This document shows, piece after piece, positions 21,661 through 33,023 of a stretch of DNA of 37,487 nt. The notes below the pieces were generated by a model. The model searched no databases, was not told where the DNA came from, and saw only the letters and a list, made by a program, of their open reading frames with translations. Source of the stretch: Cerioporus squamosus (Eukaryota; Basidiomycota; Agaricomycetes; Polyporales; Polyporaceae); assembly GCA_022592435.1 (NCBI GenBank), contig JABYQS010000275.1:1-37487 (forward strand). Direction: 5' to 3'. The first letter of the stretch is position 1. The number at the start of each line of letters is the position of its first letter. A program made the translations under genes and the position numbers.

Positions 21661-24600
21661 TCAGTACTTCCTCCAGTTCGTGCTGCCTCGGCCGCCAGCA
21701 CCACCACTGCCCCGACCCCTGCCTGGGCCTCCCCTCGAGTGGGAGTTTTGGTCGCCACGTTGTCCTCGGCCTGAGGGGCACGGTGGGTATCTGTCCTCTC
21801 GGCCTGCATCCCGCCTCCGAGCCTGGCCACCGCGCGTCCTGCTTCCAGACGCACCCCCGCCGTTGCGCTTTGTACTGTCGCCATTGCGCCCCTCGTCATC
21901 GCCGCTTCAGTACTCACCAAAAACGCCATCACCGGGCTCGGGACCATTCCATCCACGTATCCTCAGGAAAGGGCAGAGGTGCTGGGGATGGCTCACACTC
22001 CTACATCTGGAGCACGCGATGATGGCCCTCACCCTACCCGTGCCGATTGCGAAAGTACGGTAGTGTCGCGAGCGCAGCTCCGCGACCCACCTACGCCATT
22101 CCTTCACGTCCCGGGTGGGGGAACACATCCAGGCGTTGGCAACGTAGTTGCCGTTGCCCAGCTGCAGTGTCTCGACCCTCAGCGAGCCTAGTACCTCCCC
22201 CATTGCGTCCTCCAGGGACCAGGCTGCAAACTCAGGATTTGCGCTCACCATTTGCTCGATCCAGGTCCTCATCTGCGGCTCCCTGAGGACGCGCATGATG
22301 GCGGCGCGGATCCTCGCCTCGTCACCCGGGAGGAGACCTTCCAACATAAATAGCCAGGTTGGAATGGTGGCCGAGCACAGGAAAAAGAGGAAGGAAATCG
22401 ATGGAAAAGACCACGCGCTACGTGCCAGTACGCGGGCAACACCACGGGGAGTTAGTCTCCTCACCGCCCAGATCGTAGGGAGATCTCTGTTCCTGAGATG
22501 CAGGCCCTCCAGCAGCTCCGGAGGGACGACATCAAAATCGACCTTGCCTGAGATGAGTTTGAACTGACAACGGACAGAGCCCTCGACCCTCATGTTGAAG
22601 GCGTCCTCCTTGGAGTATCGATAGTTGAAAACTTCGATCAGAACGCTCGAGTAGGGTGGGTCTCTCCAGACTTCACATGTCCAGTCGCGCGCCATGCCTC
22701 TATCGACATCGTCCCTGTGAATCGTAGGGAAACCACCATCGGGGATGTCTGTCGGGTCGCCGTCCAGCTCCAAGTCTTCTTCTCTCAGTGCCGCGGGCAA
22801 GACCTCACCGTCTTCCAAGAGCCACTCGCGGCGCGGTTCGTTACTTTGTCGATCATCCTCCATGGCAAAGGGGTTCTTGCCCGTGTCCATCCGCATGTCC
22901 TGTGTCACCCCGAAATGACCTGGAGACTCGCGCCGAGGGAGCTCCTTGTGCCGGGGATTCCCCGCATACCGGGAGCTCTCCGCACGCCGTATCGTGTCAT
23001 CGGAGCGCCGACGGCTACCAGATGGCGTGGGGGTATGGTTGAGGTTGGCTACTCTGGAGATGGGCGAGTGCTGCGGCAGGGGATGTACATCGCTGGGGCG
23101 ATCCAGGGTGAGTACGGCTTGTCACGTACTGAGCCGCCCGCGTGTTTGGGGCCAGGCGGTACTCAGAGGAAGCCCTTCTGTCGCGCTGGTCGTGAGGCTG
23201 CGTGCAAGTGTCGTCCGCAGTCTGGGAGTGGTGTTGCGAGGGTCCCGAGACAGAAACAGTGCCGCGACCTTGCAGGATGGGCTGCGAGGGGTGGTCATCC
23301 CGCAGCGTCCTCTTGAAAGTGCCAGCGCCATCAAAACGCCAGGTGTACTGTCCTTCGGTGCGGCACGGGCCCGCGCTCATTGCCCAGTTTGCCGAGTCGT
23401 GGCCAGTCCATTGCGCAGCGTCCGAGGAGCCCACATTCGGTCCTGCCCTGTCCTGCAGGACCTGACGGAGACTTTGCTGCCTTGCCTCAAGCAGCTGGGC
23501 TTCGCACCACCCAGCATCATGCATACCAGTGCGTTCCTGGTCCTCATCATCTTGTTCGGGTCCTGGGGCCACAGCACACTCCTTCCCCTTATTCCTCCTA
23601 GGGTCGGGGGTGGGAGACTTGTCTCGGCCCAGCCTTGCTCTATCTGCGCGGGTCGCTCCGTGGCCGACGGACTACCTCGCAGCGGTGTCCGCAGCATCTT
23701 GTCATTCGTCTTGGAGGTACGTCGCAAAGGGATCGCTATTCGGGATGCAGGGGCGGGAGGCAATCGATCTCTTTCTGGATACGTAGACGTTAGATGCAGC
23801 ATGCTGGCCCATCGGGGGCATCTGCTGATTCTGGTGGCGAAACGTAGGAAGCGAGGCGGCCGTGGTCAGTTGACTCGGAGCACTCTGTCGTTGTACGGTA
23901 GGAAGAGAAGGGGTCAACATTGCTACTGAATTAAAAACCGGAACCACCGTCCCTAGATCCCACCCAGCAGCACCATTTCCTTTAGCGTCCTCGCATGGGT
24001 TGTTAGAGACGGAAGACTCCACCACGACATTTCTTGGCCTTGGAGGCAGCGCCGGCATTGCGGAGGCCTGTCGTCGTCGTTGCAGGCTCTGTTGAATGTC
24101 CTTGGGATGAGGGGAGCCCATCCACATACGCTTCCTAGCGTTGCGGACATTATCGAGTGGAGGGAGGGACAGAGCATGCTCACCATGATACCAGCTACGG
24201 TGTCCTTCGTCCAGCACGTGTGCGGTCCCGTTTTGTCTTTCCACGGCATGCCTGAACATGTAGTTCCGATGGATTGGGGTGTCGTCGTGGACGCACGGGA
24301 TGCCCGGGATTGGGTTTTGCGTGATGTGCGGAGGGTCGATGAAGGCCGGCGGGGAGGAAAAAAAGCCAAAGTAGTCGGTGCCCGCCTGGGATTGGTGTTC
24401 ACGTTCCGCAATCAAGGGATTTACGTGGCCGAAGGTGTCGACCGGATTGACAACCGGTCGGGCGGCCCTGGCACGCCTCCTGGCCAGCGCCGCTCTCTCC
24501 GTCGGAGAGGGCCTGTCCGCCTCGTCCTCCAAGGTGTCCGGTGTTGTGGTAAAATCAAGACTGATGGGCGAGGAGCTACGAACCGTCTCCGAGCTGCCCC

Positions 24601-25074
24601 AAGGGGACGGGGAGCGCTCCGGAGAGCTCGGAGGAAGTGATTCCTCCTCGGCATTTTGGTTTGACTTGTAGTCAAACTCAGCCAGAGGATACGGCAGCAG
24701 GTACCGGAGGGAACTCACCAGAGGTCCGGCCTCATGAGCCACATCTACTCCTTCACCCTCGTTCTCTGCAGTCGGAGCATGGTCACCGTTGCTGGGGCGG
24801 CTGGAGGCCTGGGTGAGGAGCGGAAGGGGCGGGGAAGGGGTACCACAATCAAAAGTGTCATGAATCACAATCGGGTCAGAGACCCGTTTGCATTGGCCAT
24901 CGCAGCGGCCGGAGAACTGGCCATTGCAGCGGCCGGAGAACTGGCCGTCTGCATGGCGTCATCTGCCGTGATTGTCGAGGGTGTATTGAGGACAAGAATC
25001 CTCGAACCCCGGGGGGTTCTGTCAGCGAGCGTAACGCTGCTGTTTTGAGTGTCCAACTGCACTGGGTTTGACAT
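21661..25074 (-). pseudogene. non-LTR retrotransposon ORF1 (Gag-like), decayed
   Basis: Minus-strand Gag-like ORF1 from ATG 25074 to the TGA at 21663-21661. The N-terminal half is Pro/Ser-rich and disordered, and includes an Ala/Ser/Pro repeat. The C-terminal half is folded (IPDGGFPTIHRDDVDRGMA, VLIEVFNYRY, RRLTPRGVARVLARSAWSF, LQLGNGNYVANAW), followed by a CCHC-like knuckle CSRCRSVSHPQHLC and an RG/RGG-rich tail ending NWRKY. Such proteins bind the element RNA. Breaks are a frameshift near 24870, stops near 23703 (TGA) and about 23680 (TAG), a frameshift near 23050, and TGA at about 21907 inside the RGG tail frame. The family is typical of Agaricomycete Tad1-like LINEs. Confidence 0.75.
24894..24941 (-). 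repeat. 24-bp tandem duplication in ORF1
   Basis: Units 24894-24917 and 24918-24941 match at 23 of 24 bases. They encode a repeated Ser-Ser-Pro-Ala-Ala-Ala-Met-Ala segment on the minus strand. It keeps frame, so it arose while the frame was still selected or by chance. Confidence 0.8.
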
Positions 25075-28000
25075 AGTTGCAGAGGGGCAGAGGGCGATGA
25101 GAGGAGAGCGCGTAGGTAAAATCAGAGTGGCGGCAGGCAGGGGAAAAGACTGGGGAGAAAGCGGGAGGGTGGACGGCGAGTACCAGCATTATGTGACTGT
25201 GGATACGCCCTCACCTTCTATTCCTTGCCCAAAGAGAGTGGTCCTCCTCACAGCTAGATGTCGTGCAGTGTCAGTCAGATGTCGCACATACGCGTCAGTA
25301 CATACCAGCCGTGTTGCTCTTCTGCCAGAGCATCATGGGATGAGGTGGGATGGTTGTGAGCGTACAGGGAAAGGTTCGGCATTACCCTTATGGTCGCGAA
25401 GCCTCTCCTGCTTGGCGCGCGTCATCGGCAAGGCAGCGTCACAGCACGCTTCGTTTCTTTTCCAGCAGTCGCTGGCAGGCGCTCCGGCCTTCCTATTTCG
25501 ACTCTAACACAGTCCTCCTCGCACTGGACCCGGACGCCCAGCCGTTGACATCGCTATATCTGCTTCTTGGACAGAGCTCGCTTGCCGCCGGCGCCGCGCC
25601 TCGTCTTGCACTTTGGGAGCGCCTACACTGCCCGCCACGGCGACCGAAACTCGCGTTTCAGGTGCGTCACCCTCAGAGACGACGCGCACATCGTGCTCTC
25701 GTTGCCCCGCGCCAGTTTCCATCTCGTCAAGTCTCCAGGTATGTAGAGAGCGCGCGCACATCTCCGCTCATCAGCGGACTTCCTTGTGAGACTAACAAGG
25801 GTTTCGCGCCGTGTAGCAGCAACGGCTACAAGCGGTGTCTCAAGACGTAGCGACGCAGGGCATCCACCGAAAAGGCAGGCCATCGGTGGGGCTGGCCTTC
25901 AGGAGGCAAGTATGGGCTCAGAGGCAGACCCGAGGATGCAGGTCGTGATCCTTACTGACCTAAAAGTGTCACTTCAAGCTCATGCATGCTATTTTCAGCC
26001 GCGCCGAAAGCGGGCTAGCCCGCCCCATCAGCTGTCCAGCGTACTCGCTTTAGCCCATAGGTGAGTATTCCTCCATCGTCGTTCCAACTCGTCACTCTTG
26101 TGCTAGAGATGCTAGAGGCCAAACACCCAGGGGGAGCTTTTTAGATTTAGATCTCGGTCGTGGGTCGACTTGTTGGACCATAGGGGTGCGCTTCTGCCAA
26201 CTTCGGCGAGCTTCTCACAGGCAGGTACTCGAGCCGTAGATCGTCTCTTCGACTGACTTCTTGGCGCTACAGTGCCCACGTGTTTGCTCGCCTGCCGAGC
26301 GCACATAGAAAGTGACCAGCGCCCAAAACTGCCTTGCGCCTGCGCCTCGTAGAGACAGCCATGATCGCGCTGGGAGATCCCTCAGCTCGAAAAGAGTGCA
26401 TAGTGCGTGTGTCGACGGGTCCATAGGCCGTGAGCGACGAAGGGATCCATGTTGTCCGATAGAAGCCAGGGTAGGCGTATCTGCGGTGGCACATCTCGTC
26501 CACCAGTCATAAGTCTTGTCACGGACTTTGTCCACCTGCCATAGACCTTAGGCCATCCCACAGACTCGCTCACTGCTATAGCCTGCTCCCTCTCGCAGAG
26601 TCTTTTGTCTGCAAACAGCCTCTTTACGGCAGACATCAATCCGCTGTAGTCTGGCAAAAACACTGATTTTCCCTTGGTTAGTCAAGGACATACTGGGTGG
26701 TGGATTGCCTCGGTACGCCTTCCAGAGACACGCGCTGCTTGCGCGCCGGTACGCAGTGTTCCACGCGCAGGGTTCACCCAGCAGTATGAATGCCTAAAAT
26801 TTGTCTCCCTTTCCTTTCAGCTTCGCCCGAGTCACCCTTCTACGCATACTGTTCAGCAAGTGGCATGAGGAGCTCGTCCAGACTCGTTGCTTGTCGTACA
26901 CGAGTTCTCGCTATTGCGCCCAAAAGAGGTTAGCCTGACCTTCACCTCCGTAATGCAAGACACTGATCGTATCTTCTAGCCTCTGCCGGGCTGTTGGAAG
27001 ATCCGTGTCTCCCATCGTCCGAGCGTGCCCATCTGGTCAGGTAGCGCGCTATTGCCTCGTCCGGCTTCAAGATTCCTCGCCCAGTGGGAGACTTCTTCCT
27101 CTTCGCTGGGGAGGTGAGCGTAGTCTTAGCGCGCCTCTTTGTCGAGCTGGCTATTAGTAGAGGAGGGTACCACTCTGTTAGAGAGAGATGCAGGGGGCTT
27201 ACGGGTCAGGGAGAGTAGAGCGTGGCATTGCCCTCACTCCTGGCAAATGGCTGACTGTACATAGTATCTAGCGACACCTTGCAGCCAGGATTCCGCTCCC
27301 CGGCACTCGTCATCCGCGCGCATAGGGTGGATCGCCGTAATCGAAGCAAGACCAAGTTCCGCAAGCTCCGTCTCCGTCCCGCTTCTCAGGGCGCGGCCCC
27401 ATGGTCGATCCCACGCCGACAAGAGATAAGGGAAGTTGAGCTTGATCTCCTCGACCCTATTCCCTCTGCAATGGTTTGCCACCTTTGCCCGTCCCGCACC
27501 ATCGTCTGTTTGCCATACGTCCACTACCTGTCCTATCACATGGGATCATATGTGTCCATTTCATCGGCCAGAGTATCAGGTGCATGGTATATCCTTGGCG
27601 ATGCAGCAAGGATTTTGACCATTCTCCCAGTCACAATAGGCTTGTCTGGCCTGATTTTGAGTGTATAGGAGTGCTTCTGCCTCCTGTTCTTCACGCCATA
27701 GGCCTTTTCAGGCCATCCGGACCACCTCGCAATCAGGAGGAGGTGTTCAGGGCCTTGGGGGGTGGGGATATGCAGGGGTCGCATTATCTAGCGAGCTGCG
27801 AGACGGGTGCGCAGGGCAAGTGAGGGATTGGATAGGCTGGGGTGGTGCTATCGAGGGATGCTGAGCGAGCAGTGTCTGCTGCAGTTTCAGTGGGGTTCAG
27901 CATGCCTACTCGCAGAATAAGAAACAAGTTTGCACGTCTTGGGAGACATCGGTTGTTGTGCGCTCCAGTAGTTTTGGCGATGCACAGATGCCAAGCCCCG

Positions 28001-29304
28001 GCGGGGCCGAAAAGTGTCAGGGACCATCCGTCCTAGTAGCAGGATAGGGTCTCTCTGCGTGTCTTGTGAGGCGTCGGTTGTTGCACTACCCAGTCGTCGT
28101 GCACTGCGCTCAGTCAAGGACTTCATGCAGCCTACCGAATCATGACGGGGCCAAAAAGATGTGCGAACAGGGAATGAGCAGAAAGACATGCATGTATTTC
28201 TGGTACTAGATGTCCCCACCTGGGGACACTTGCCTGCCTCACCGTTTACCGCAGAGTCGTATGTCTTACCCAGAGGTCACGTGACCGTGAGATATTGTCG
28301 GCGATTTCGGCAGTGTCAGCTGATATCTATTTCAAGCTGGGTCATGTGACCATGGTCTAGCGTCCGGGGGTCTCGGGCCAGCACACACGAGGATGTAGGT
28401 CGTCGAGCAGGGGGGACAGAGACGTGTTGCAGAGAGGTGCTTCAGGCTTTCCGTTGGGAGGGAAAGTTCGCAAGGCCGTGCTAGAGCAGGGCGCCGCAGG
28501 GGCATCTCCGCGCTTGGAGTTGAGGTCACAGCTCGTGTGCGCCTTCCAGCAGGGCTGGATTCACAAGATACTTGTGTGAGTGCATAACACTCTGCCATTG
28601 CTCGGCATCTGGTACAGGACCATGTTTATCGCTCATATTCGTAGCTATTCAACATAGAGACCCCAGTATGACCGCTCCAAAGGCCAGGGACCATGGGAGA
28701 ACGCACCGTGATGGTGGTTGAAGGAAGAGGAGCCCCTACTGTCTCCTCCTTGAGCTGGCTGCCCGCCTCCTATGTCGACATGTTTGCAGGTTGCCAAATC
28801 AGATGGGCTCTCAATTCACGCCCTAGCTCACTCGGTGCGATCCTTGTACCTCAGCTCGCATCATTGTCCGGGCGCCCTCATTGCCGTCCGTTTGTGGGCC
28901 TCCGTCTTGGTGCGGTCGTGCATGCCTAGGCTCGTCTGTGCGATTGCATCCTTGTCTGCATCTTCATCCCTGCCCCGAGTCCTTGTGCTTATGTTCCCAC
29001 GTGTTTCCTCCTTTGTGCTCAAGTCCGCCCTGCCCGAGGTCATTCGGTCATGCCTCGTCAGCGACCTGTGCGCGGTGTCCATCGCGGCTGCCTTGTAACC
29101 ACTCTTTCTCTCGTAGAACGTGTCGTCCATGTGATGCCCCGCGCTGCATGCGTGATGCGTCAGGCTTCGCCTGCTGGTCGCCACGAGCCCTGCTTCAAAC
29201 TGCGTCAGATTCATCATGATCACAACCCGCGCGCGAACCAATGCATGCATCGAAATCACGTCTGCATTACATTGCGTGTAAATGCATTCTGCTCCTCACC
29301 ACTG
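25075..29304. other. gene-poor stretch, no supported gene
   Basis: Its left edge is presumably the 5' UTR/promoter of the retrotransposon. Scattered ORFs of 60-170 codons on both strands lack domain signatures, consistent splice sites or compositional bias. Weak direct similarity exists between about 27936-28020 and 28059-28170, and an E-box palindrome GTCACGTGAC lies at about 28276. I see nothing that I can call a gene. Confidence 0.45.
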
Positions 29305-29306
29305 TA

Positions 29307-29914
29307 CAGCTATTTCCAAAACAAGTGGCCACGCGACTCCGACTGACGCGCTTGCAATTTCGACACGAGAAATTGAAGAAATTCGTGTGAGCTCTGAATA
29401 CGCCCCTGCGGGTCCTCATTACAATACTGGAGGACTGAACAGACAATCGTCAGTCTGTGTGAGTATCTTGGGGCGTGTAGGAGTGCGCTGTAGCCGGCTA
29501 GATGCGCCAGGTCACATCCAGATGTTGAATAGCTCTGAGGTTAAAAACAAGTGCCCTTCTACTCCGTCACTCCTCAAAGTCATCTGGGGTATTATTGAAT
29601 TGATTATCTTTCAGTTCCAATGCTCTCTATGCCTCAAGAAGGGGAATCCTTGATTGTAGACAACGACCGTCACCGGAGACTATAGGCGCCGAATGACCGA
29701 CTCGCAGCACCGAGCAGCGTCACCGGCTTTCTGCCCTCTCGCTGTCTCGTAGGGTCTCGCAAACTCACCGATAGACCCATGCGGCCCCTTAGAAGCTCAG
29801 ATAATTGAATGTGTACGCTCGCGAGGCCAGCACAATTTCAGGAATTTCTCGAATTATTCGTGCAAAAAGTGCAGTGCGCAAATGGCGCCCGGCCACTTAT
29901 TTTGGAAATAGCTG
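29307..29914. mobile_element. 608-bp miniature element, pogo/Fot1-like ends, TA duplication
   Basis: CAGCTATTTCCAAAACAAGTGGCC at the left is mirrored at the right by the complement of GGCCACTTATTTTGGAAATAGCTG: 24-bp terminal inverted repeats with one mismatch. TA dinucleotides flank both sides (29305-29306 and 29915-29916), as for Tc1/mariner-superfamily insertions. The AAAAYAAGTGGCC core resembles Fot1/pogo terminal repeats of fungi. The interior has no transposase, so it is a MITE dependent on a helper elsewhere. Confidence 0.85.
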
Positions 29915-29916
29915 TA

Positions 29917-31323
29917 CATACACACTTTGCGACGCGGCCCGTTATCCAATTCACCAAGTCTTCGTATGCCCTCGCGACTAATAGCGCACTGGACGAAGTC
30001 ATTGTTAGTCACCAAAACATATCTTTTGCGCCTCGTTGTGAACACACGCACCGGAGCTCCTCTGCACATGTTACTCGGTGCCCTCGTTCTTGCGGGCTGC
30101 CTTGCACCCACGAGCAGGCACATCATGCTCCCTGGTGTCAGCCTCACGAGCGGACAGCCCTGCAACAGGCAATTCCGGCTCGTTTCGGTGCCAGCCTGTT
30201 GCTACATGTTAGTTCTTCGCAAACATGCTGTATCGTTGGTGCTCACATTTCGAAGGAATCTCAGGCTCCTCCCCGCCCTCCGTGTGCGTGACAGTCTCCT
30301 CGTTGGAGATGGGACGTGCCGAGCCAGTGCCTTTGAGGCTGGATTGCTCACTCACTCCCAGCTTGCTGCTGCGCTTGAACCTCTTGTAGGTCGTCGACAT
30401 GTGCGGAGTCTGTTTCAGGGTCTTGAAGAGGTGGTGGCTCGAAGTAGTCATGCAAGCATTGGGCTTCTCGCGCCTTCGGCGCTCGGCCGACAAGCCGCCT
30501 GGGGCGGTCCCACCCTCCTCTGCCCACCCCTTGCCCGGTCGAGCCTGCTGAACGTGCGCGGCCTCGGGAGCTGTCTTCTTCTGCTCATCCTCTCGTTCGT
30601 TGCTAGTGGTTTTCTCGCGGGGAGGCATGGTAAGATGATGGTGGTTGGCTTGGACGAATCCGACAGACATGTACCTCTATATATGATGCGCCGGGGGGCG
30701 TTATCATGTCCATCGAGGGAGCGTCCGGCCACAGCATGCCACAGCATGCCACAGCAGACTGCGGCAATCTGTCCTCAATCACCCCAGCGGACTTCGACAC
30801 CTGCCTCTGTTCATCACAGAGATCGCCGTCCCTTCCATCTGTTCACGTCACCCTCCTTCTGCCACATCCGGAGCAGTGTTCTCTGGCCTGGATGTGGCCC
30901 TTGCGTTCTCCACGGCTGCCGTAGTATGTGTCTAACCGGATGCATGCTCTGTGCGGTGGGTGCCCATCGCGGCCTGTGTACCCAATTCTTCGATGTTTCT
31001 CGACAGTGTTATCAATATATCATACGAATGTGTTTACATGATGTTACCCCATTCCCGTGCGCACGACATGCCTGCTACCGAGCCAATTCCGACTCCAGAG
31101 CTAAGAGATGACCCTTCTCGCACAACAAGTGACGCTCACATCGCCTGAGCCCTCCTGCGCCCCGGGTTAGCTTCATCCGGCTGCGCTGCAGTTGGGGAGC
31201 TCACCGTTGGGCCGCCAAGCCATGGCCAGGCTACTTCTTCTCGCTGGTTGCATGGCGAGTGCCCGAGGGTCTGGCGACGGCAGGGGAGTCGAGGTGCACC
31301 CCTTCACTCAGAAGTCAGCATTG
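29917..31323. other. stretch without a confident gene
   Basis: A 394-codon plus-strand ORF (29927-31111) lies here but shows no domain and no start or splice support. It may be antisense noise over the weak minus-strand frame at 30209-30628. A 10-bp unit ACAGCATGCC is repeated at 30731-30756. Confidence 0.35.
30209..30628 (-). CDS. possible hydrophilic hypothetical protein (weak)
   Basis: Minus-strand frame from ATG 30628, 139 codons, very hydrophilic (MPPREKTTSNERED..., Lys/Glu/Ser/Thr-rich) and without recognisable domains. Composition resembles disordered basidiomycete proteins or Gag N-termini. The opposite strand is also open, so this could be chance. Confidence 0.2.
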   Translation of the reverse strand: MPPREKTTSNEREDEQKKTAPEAAHVQQARPGKGWAEEGGTAPGGLSAERRRREKPNACMTTSSHHLFKTLKQTPHMSTTYKRFKRSSKLGVSEQSSLKGTGSARPISNEETVTHTEGGEEPEIPSKCEHQRYSMFAKN

Positions 31324-31724
31324 TCAGAGTGAGGGTCCAGGAGAGAACATACTTTTTGCCGGGTGGTCCTTGGTCTGCGGGAGCTCCTCAGAGGTCACAC
31401 CTGAGCCGTCCTTGCCCTTCTCCTGCAAGGCGGATCTGAGGTCCTTGAGGGTGCTCTCCATGCCATTGACGTTCTCCTGCATGACTCCGACCTCGTTCTT
31501 GAACCTCCGGAGGGTCGTCTTGGCCTCGTGGATCTTCTCCTCCAGCTTCTCGAGTAACTCGTCGACATGCCTCACCGGCGTCGTCTCTTCACTGACATCC
31601 TGGTCCGGCTTCTGAGACAACTCATCAACATTGTCCTCATTGGCATCCGCATCACTCTCACCGTCCCCTGTGCCCGTAGTCTCTGCTGCACCCTTCTTGA
31701 CCTTGAGCTTGATGCTTGTGCACA

Positions 31725-31732
31725 TCGCCGGT
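31725..31732. repeat. left 8-bp target-site duplication of the MITE (TCGCCGGT)
   Basis: Perfect match to 32131-32138. Confidence 0.95.
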
Positions 31733-32130
31733 TAGGGCTGAACACGGATCCAGCTCACTTGCAGATCAGTACCCACCAACCTGGATCCGGAGCCGCAATG
31801 ATCTGGATCCGTGGATCATGGATCACTGCAGCTCCAGATCATTGCGGATCCAGATCAAGGGTCCGGCATAGTATTGATCCGCAAATGATCCGCAAAGGTA
31901 GATGATTATTTGTACAAAAGGTCATATAATGCTTCAATATGCACAATTGTATGGAACTTTGGTTGTGGATCTTGCGAATCGATCTGGAGCTGGATCCGCA
32001 ATAATCTGGATCTGTGGATTCAGCTCATTGTGGATCCAGATCATTGCAGATCCGGATCAAGGGTCAAAAGTGCCTTTGATCCGCAGGTTCGGATCCGGAT
32101 CATCCACAGATCGATCCATGTTCAGCCCTA
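31733..32130. mobile_element. 398-bp non-autonomous hAT element (MITE)
   Basis: Begins TAGGGCTGAACACGGATC and ends with the complement of TAGGGCTGAACATGGATC, giving 18-bp terminal repeats with one mismatch. A perfect 8-bp duplication TCGCCGGT flanks it. The interior is packed with GGATC/GATCC words in both orientations and has no coding capacity. The ends match the 6.83-kb hAT at 16 of 18 bases. The insertion splits a coding exon on the minus strand; the flanking frames match when it is removed with one duplication. Confidence 0.95.
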
Positions 32131-32138
32131 TCGCCGGT
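32131..32138. repeat. right 8-bp target-site duplication of the MITE (TCGCCGGT)
   Basis: Perfect match to 31725-31732, directly after the terminal CAGCCCTA. Confidence 0.95.
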
Positions 32139-33023
32139 GGCTGATCATCTCGCCCTCCCCAGACTGCCCCCTCAGGGATGACTGTCAGGCCTTCCTGCCG
32201 GGCCTTCTCATACGGCTCGCAGTTCAGGGTTGTCTGCTCCTTCTTGCTGGCCATATCTACAAAGCATATCAGCAAGGTTTCCTTTCACCCAAAAAGGTGT
32301 CTCATACTTTTGTCGATTGCAATTGCGACCCCAGATGCAGGCGTAGCAACAGATGTGGTTGAGGTTGGTGGCCTGGCATATGATGCCCTTGTTCTTGCAA
32401 GGCGTGCAGGTGTTCTCCTGGGACCAGGCGAGGTTCTCCAGAAACTTCGATGTTGCCATGGCTGGGTGCAGTAATGCCGGCACGACCGAAGGCATCTTGA
32501 TGCCACTCTTCTCGGGGACCCTCAGAGCTAGATCCAAGTCTGCCATGTACATCTTAGCGGGTGGCAGAGGCATTGATAAGTGGGGTGGTGGAGCTGACGA
32601 CTGTGGGAGGAGTGTAGGTCAACACCTGTGCGGTCAAAATGCCAGAGACTCAGCTTATATTGGCTGTGCGCAGATCTTCGTCGCCTGTCTGATGTTCCAT
32701 GTCTGTGGAAATTTTCTGTAATCAATGATGCAGGCCCTGCACCTCACACACATTGATTCGGTGTCAGTGTGCGCTTCTATTATCAAATTATCAGACATAC
32801 CACGAATGAAGGCTGTTGTGCCCGCCCACCTAACACTCTGTCGGAGTCCACCTGTCCATGCTGGTCTGCCCAGTATCATGCGCTGGACACTTCAACATTG
32901 TACACCAGGTAGCCGCTGTGATGAGCTTTGTGACGGGTATGCAGTGTCAATCCTGCTCGCCTGTGATGGACGGAACTGTCAACGGCCATCAAGTCCTGTC
33001 TTCTCTGGTGCTGAATAACTCAC

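Larger units (their letters stand above)
31324..32573 (-). pseudogene. Cys-rich plus coiled-coil protein, exon interrupted by a hAT MITE
   Basis: ATG at 32573. An N-terminal segment (KMYMADLDLALRVPEKSG) leads to a dense Cys module CTPCKNKGIIC...HICCYACIWGRNC (about 32410-32320), probably zinc-binding. After an unresolved intron (about 32305-32260) the frame continues as DMASKKEQTTLNCEPYEKAR to DDQPPA, where the 398-bp element at 31733-32130 intervenes. On the other side MCTSIKLKVKKG continues in the same frame to an acidic stretch and a heptad-rich coiled coil (VDELLEKLEEKIHEAK...VNGMESTLKDLRSALQEK). The frame is lost after about 31335. The family is unknown to me; it shares its Cys-then-coiled-coil layout with the gene at 33445-35584. 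Confidence 0.55.

Noticed and set aside
21126..22022. 298-codon plus-strand ORF
   Set aside because: Its right part is the antisense of the Gag zinc-knuckle and RGG tail; no independent evidence of coding.
25350..25850. 166-codon plus-strand ORF and an overlapping frame (HIVLSLPRASFHLVKSPG)
   Set aside because: Fragments look protein-like, but no frame stays open through plausible splice sites and no family is recognisable.
26382..26663. minus-strand 93-codon ORF (SGLMSAVKRLFADKRLC)
   Set aside because: Isolated, no exons join it in phase and no domain; insufficient to call a gene.
30731..30756. ACAGCATGCC repeated 2.6 times as a possible microsatellite or regulatory array
   Set aside because: Too short to distinguish from chance and not attached to any supported gene.
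29927..31111. 394-codon plus-strand ORF, the longest uninterrupted frame of the right half outside the elements
   Set aside because: No domain, no splice or start support, Arg/Leu/Ser/Cys-rich composition typical of antisense GC-rich DNA, and a competing hydrophilic frame on the other strand.
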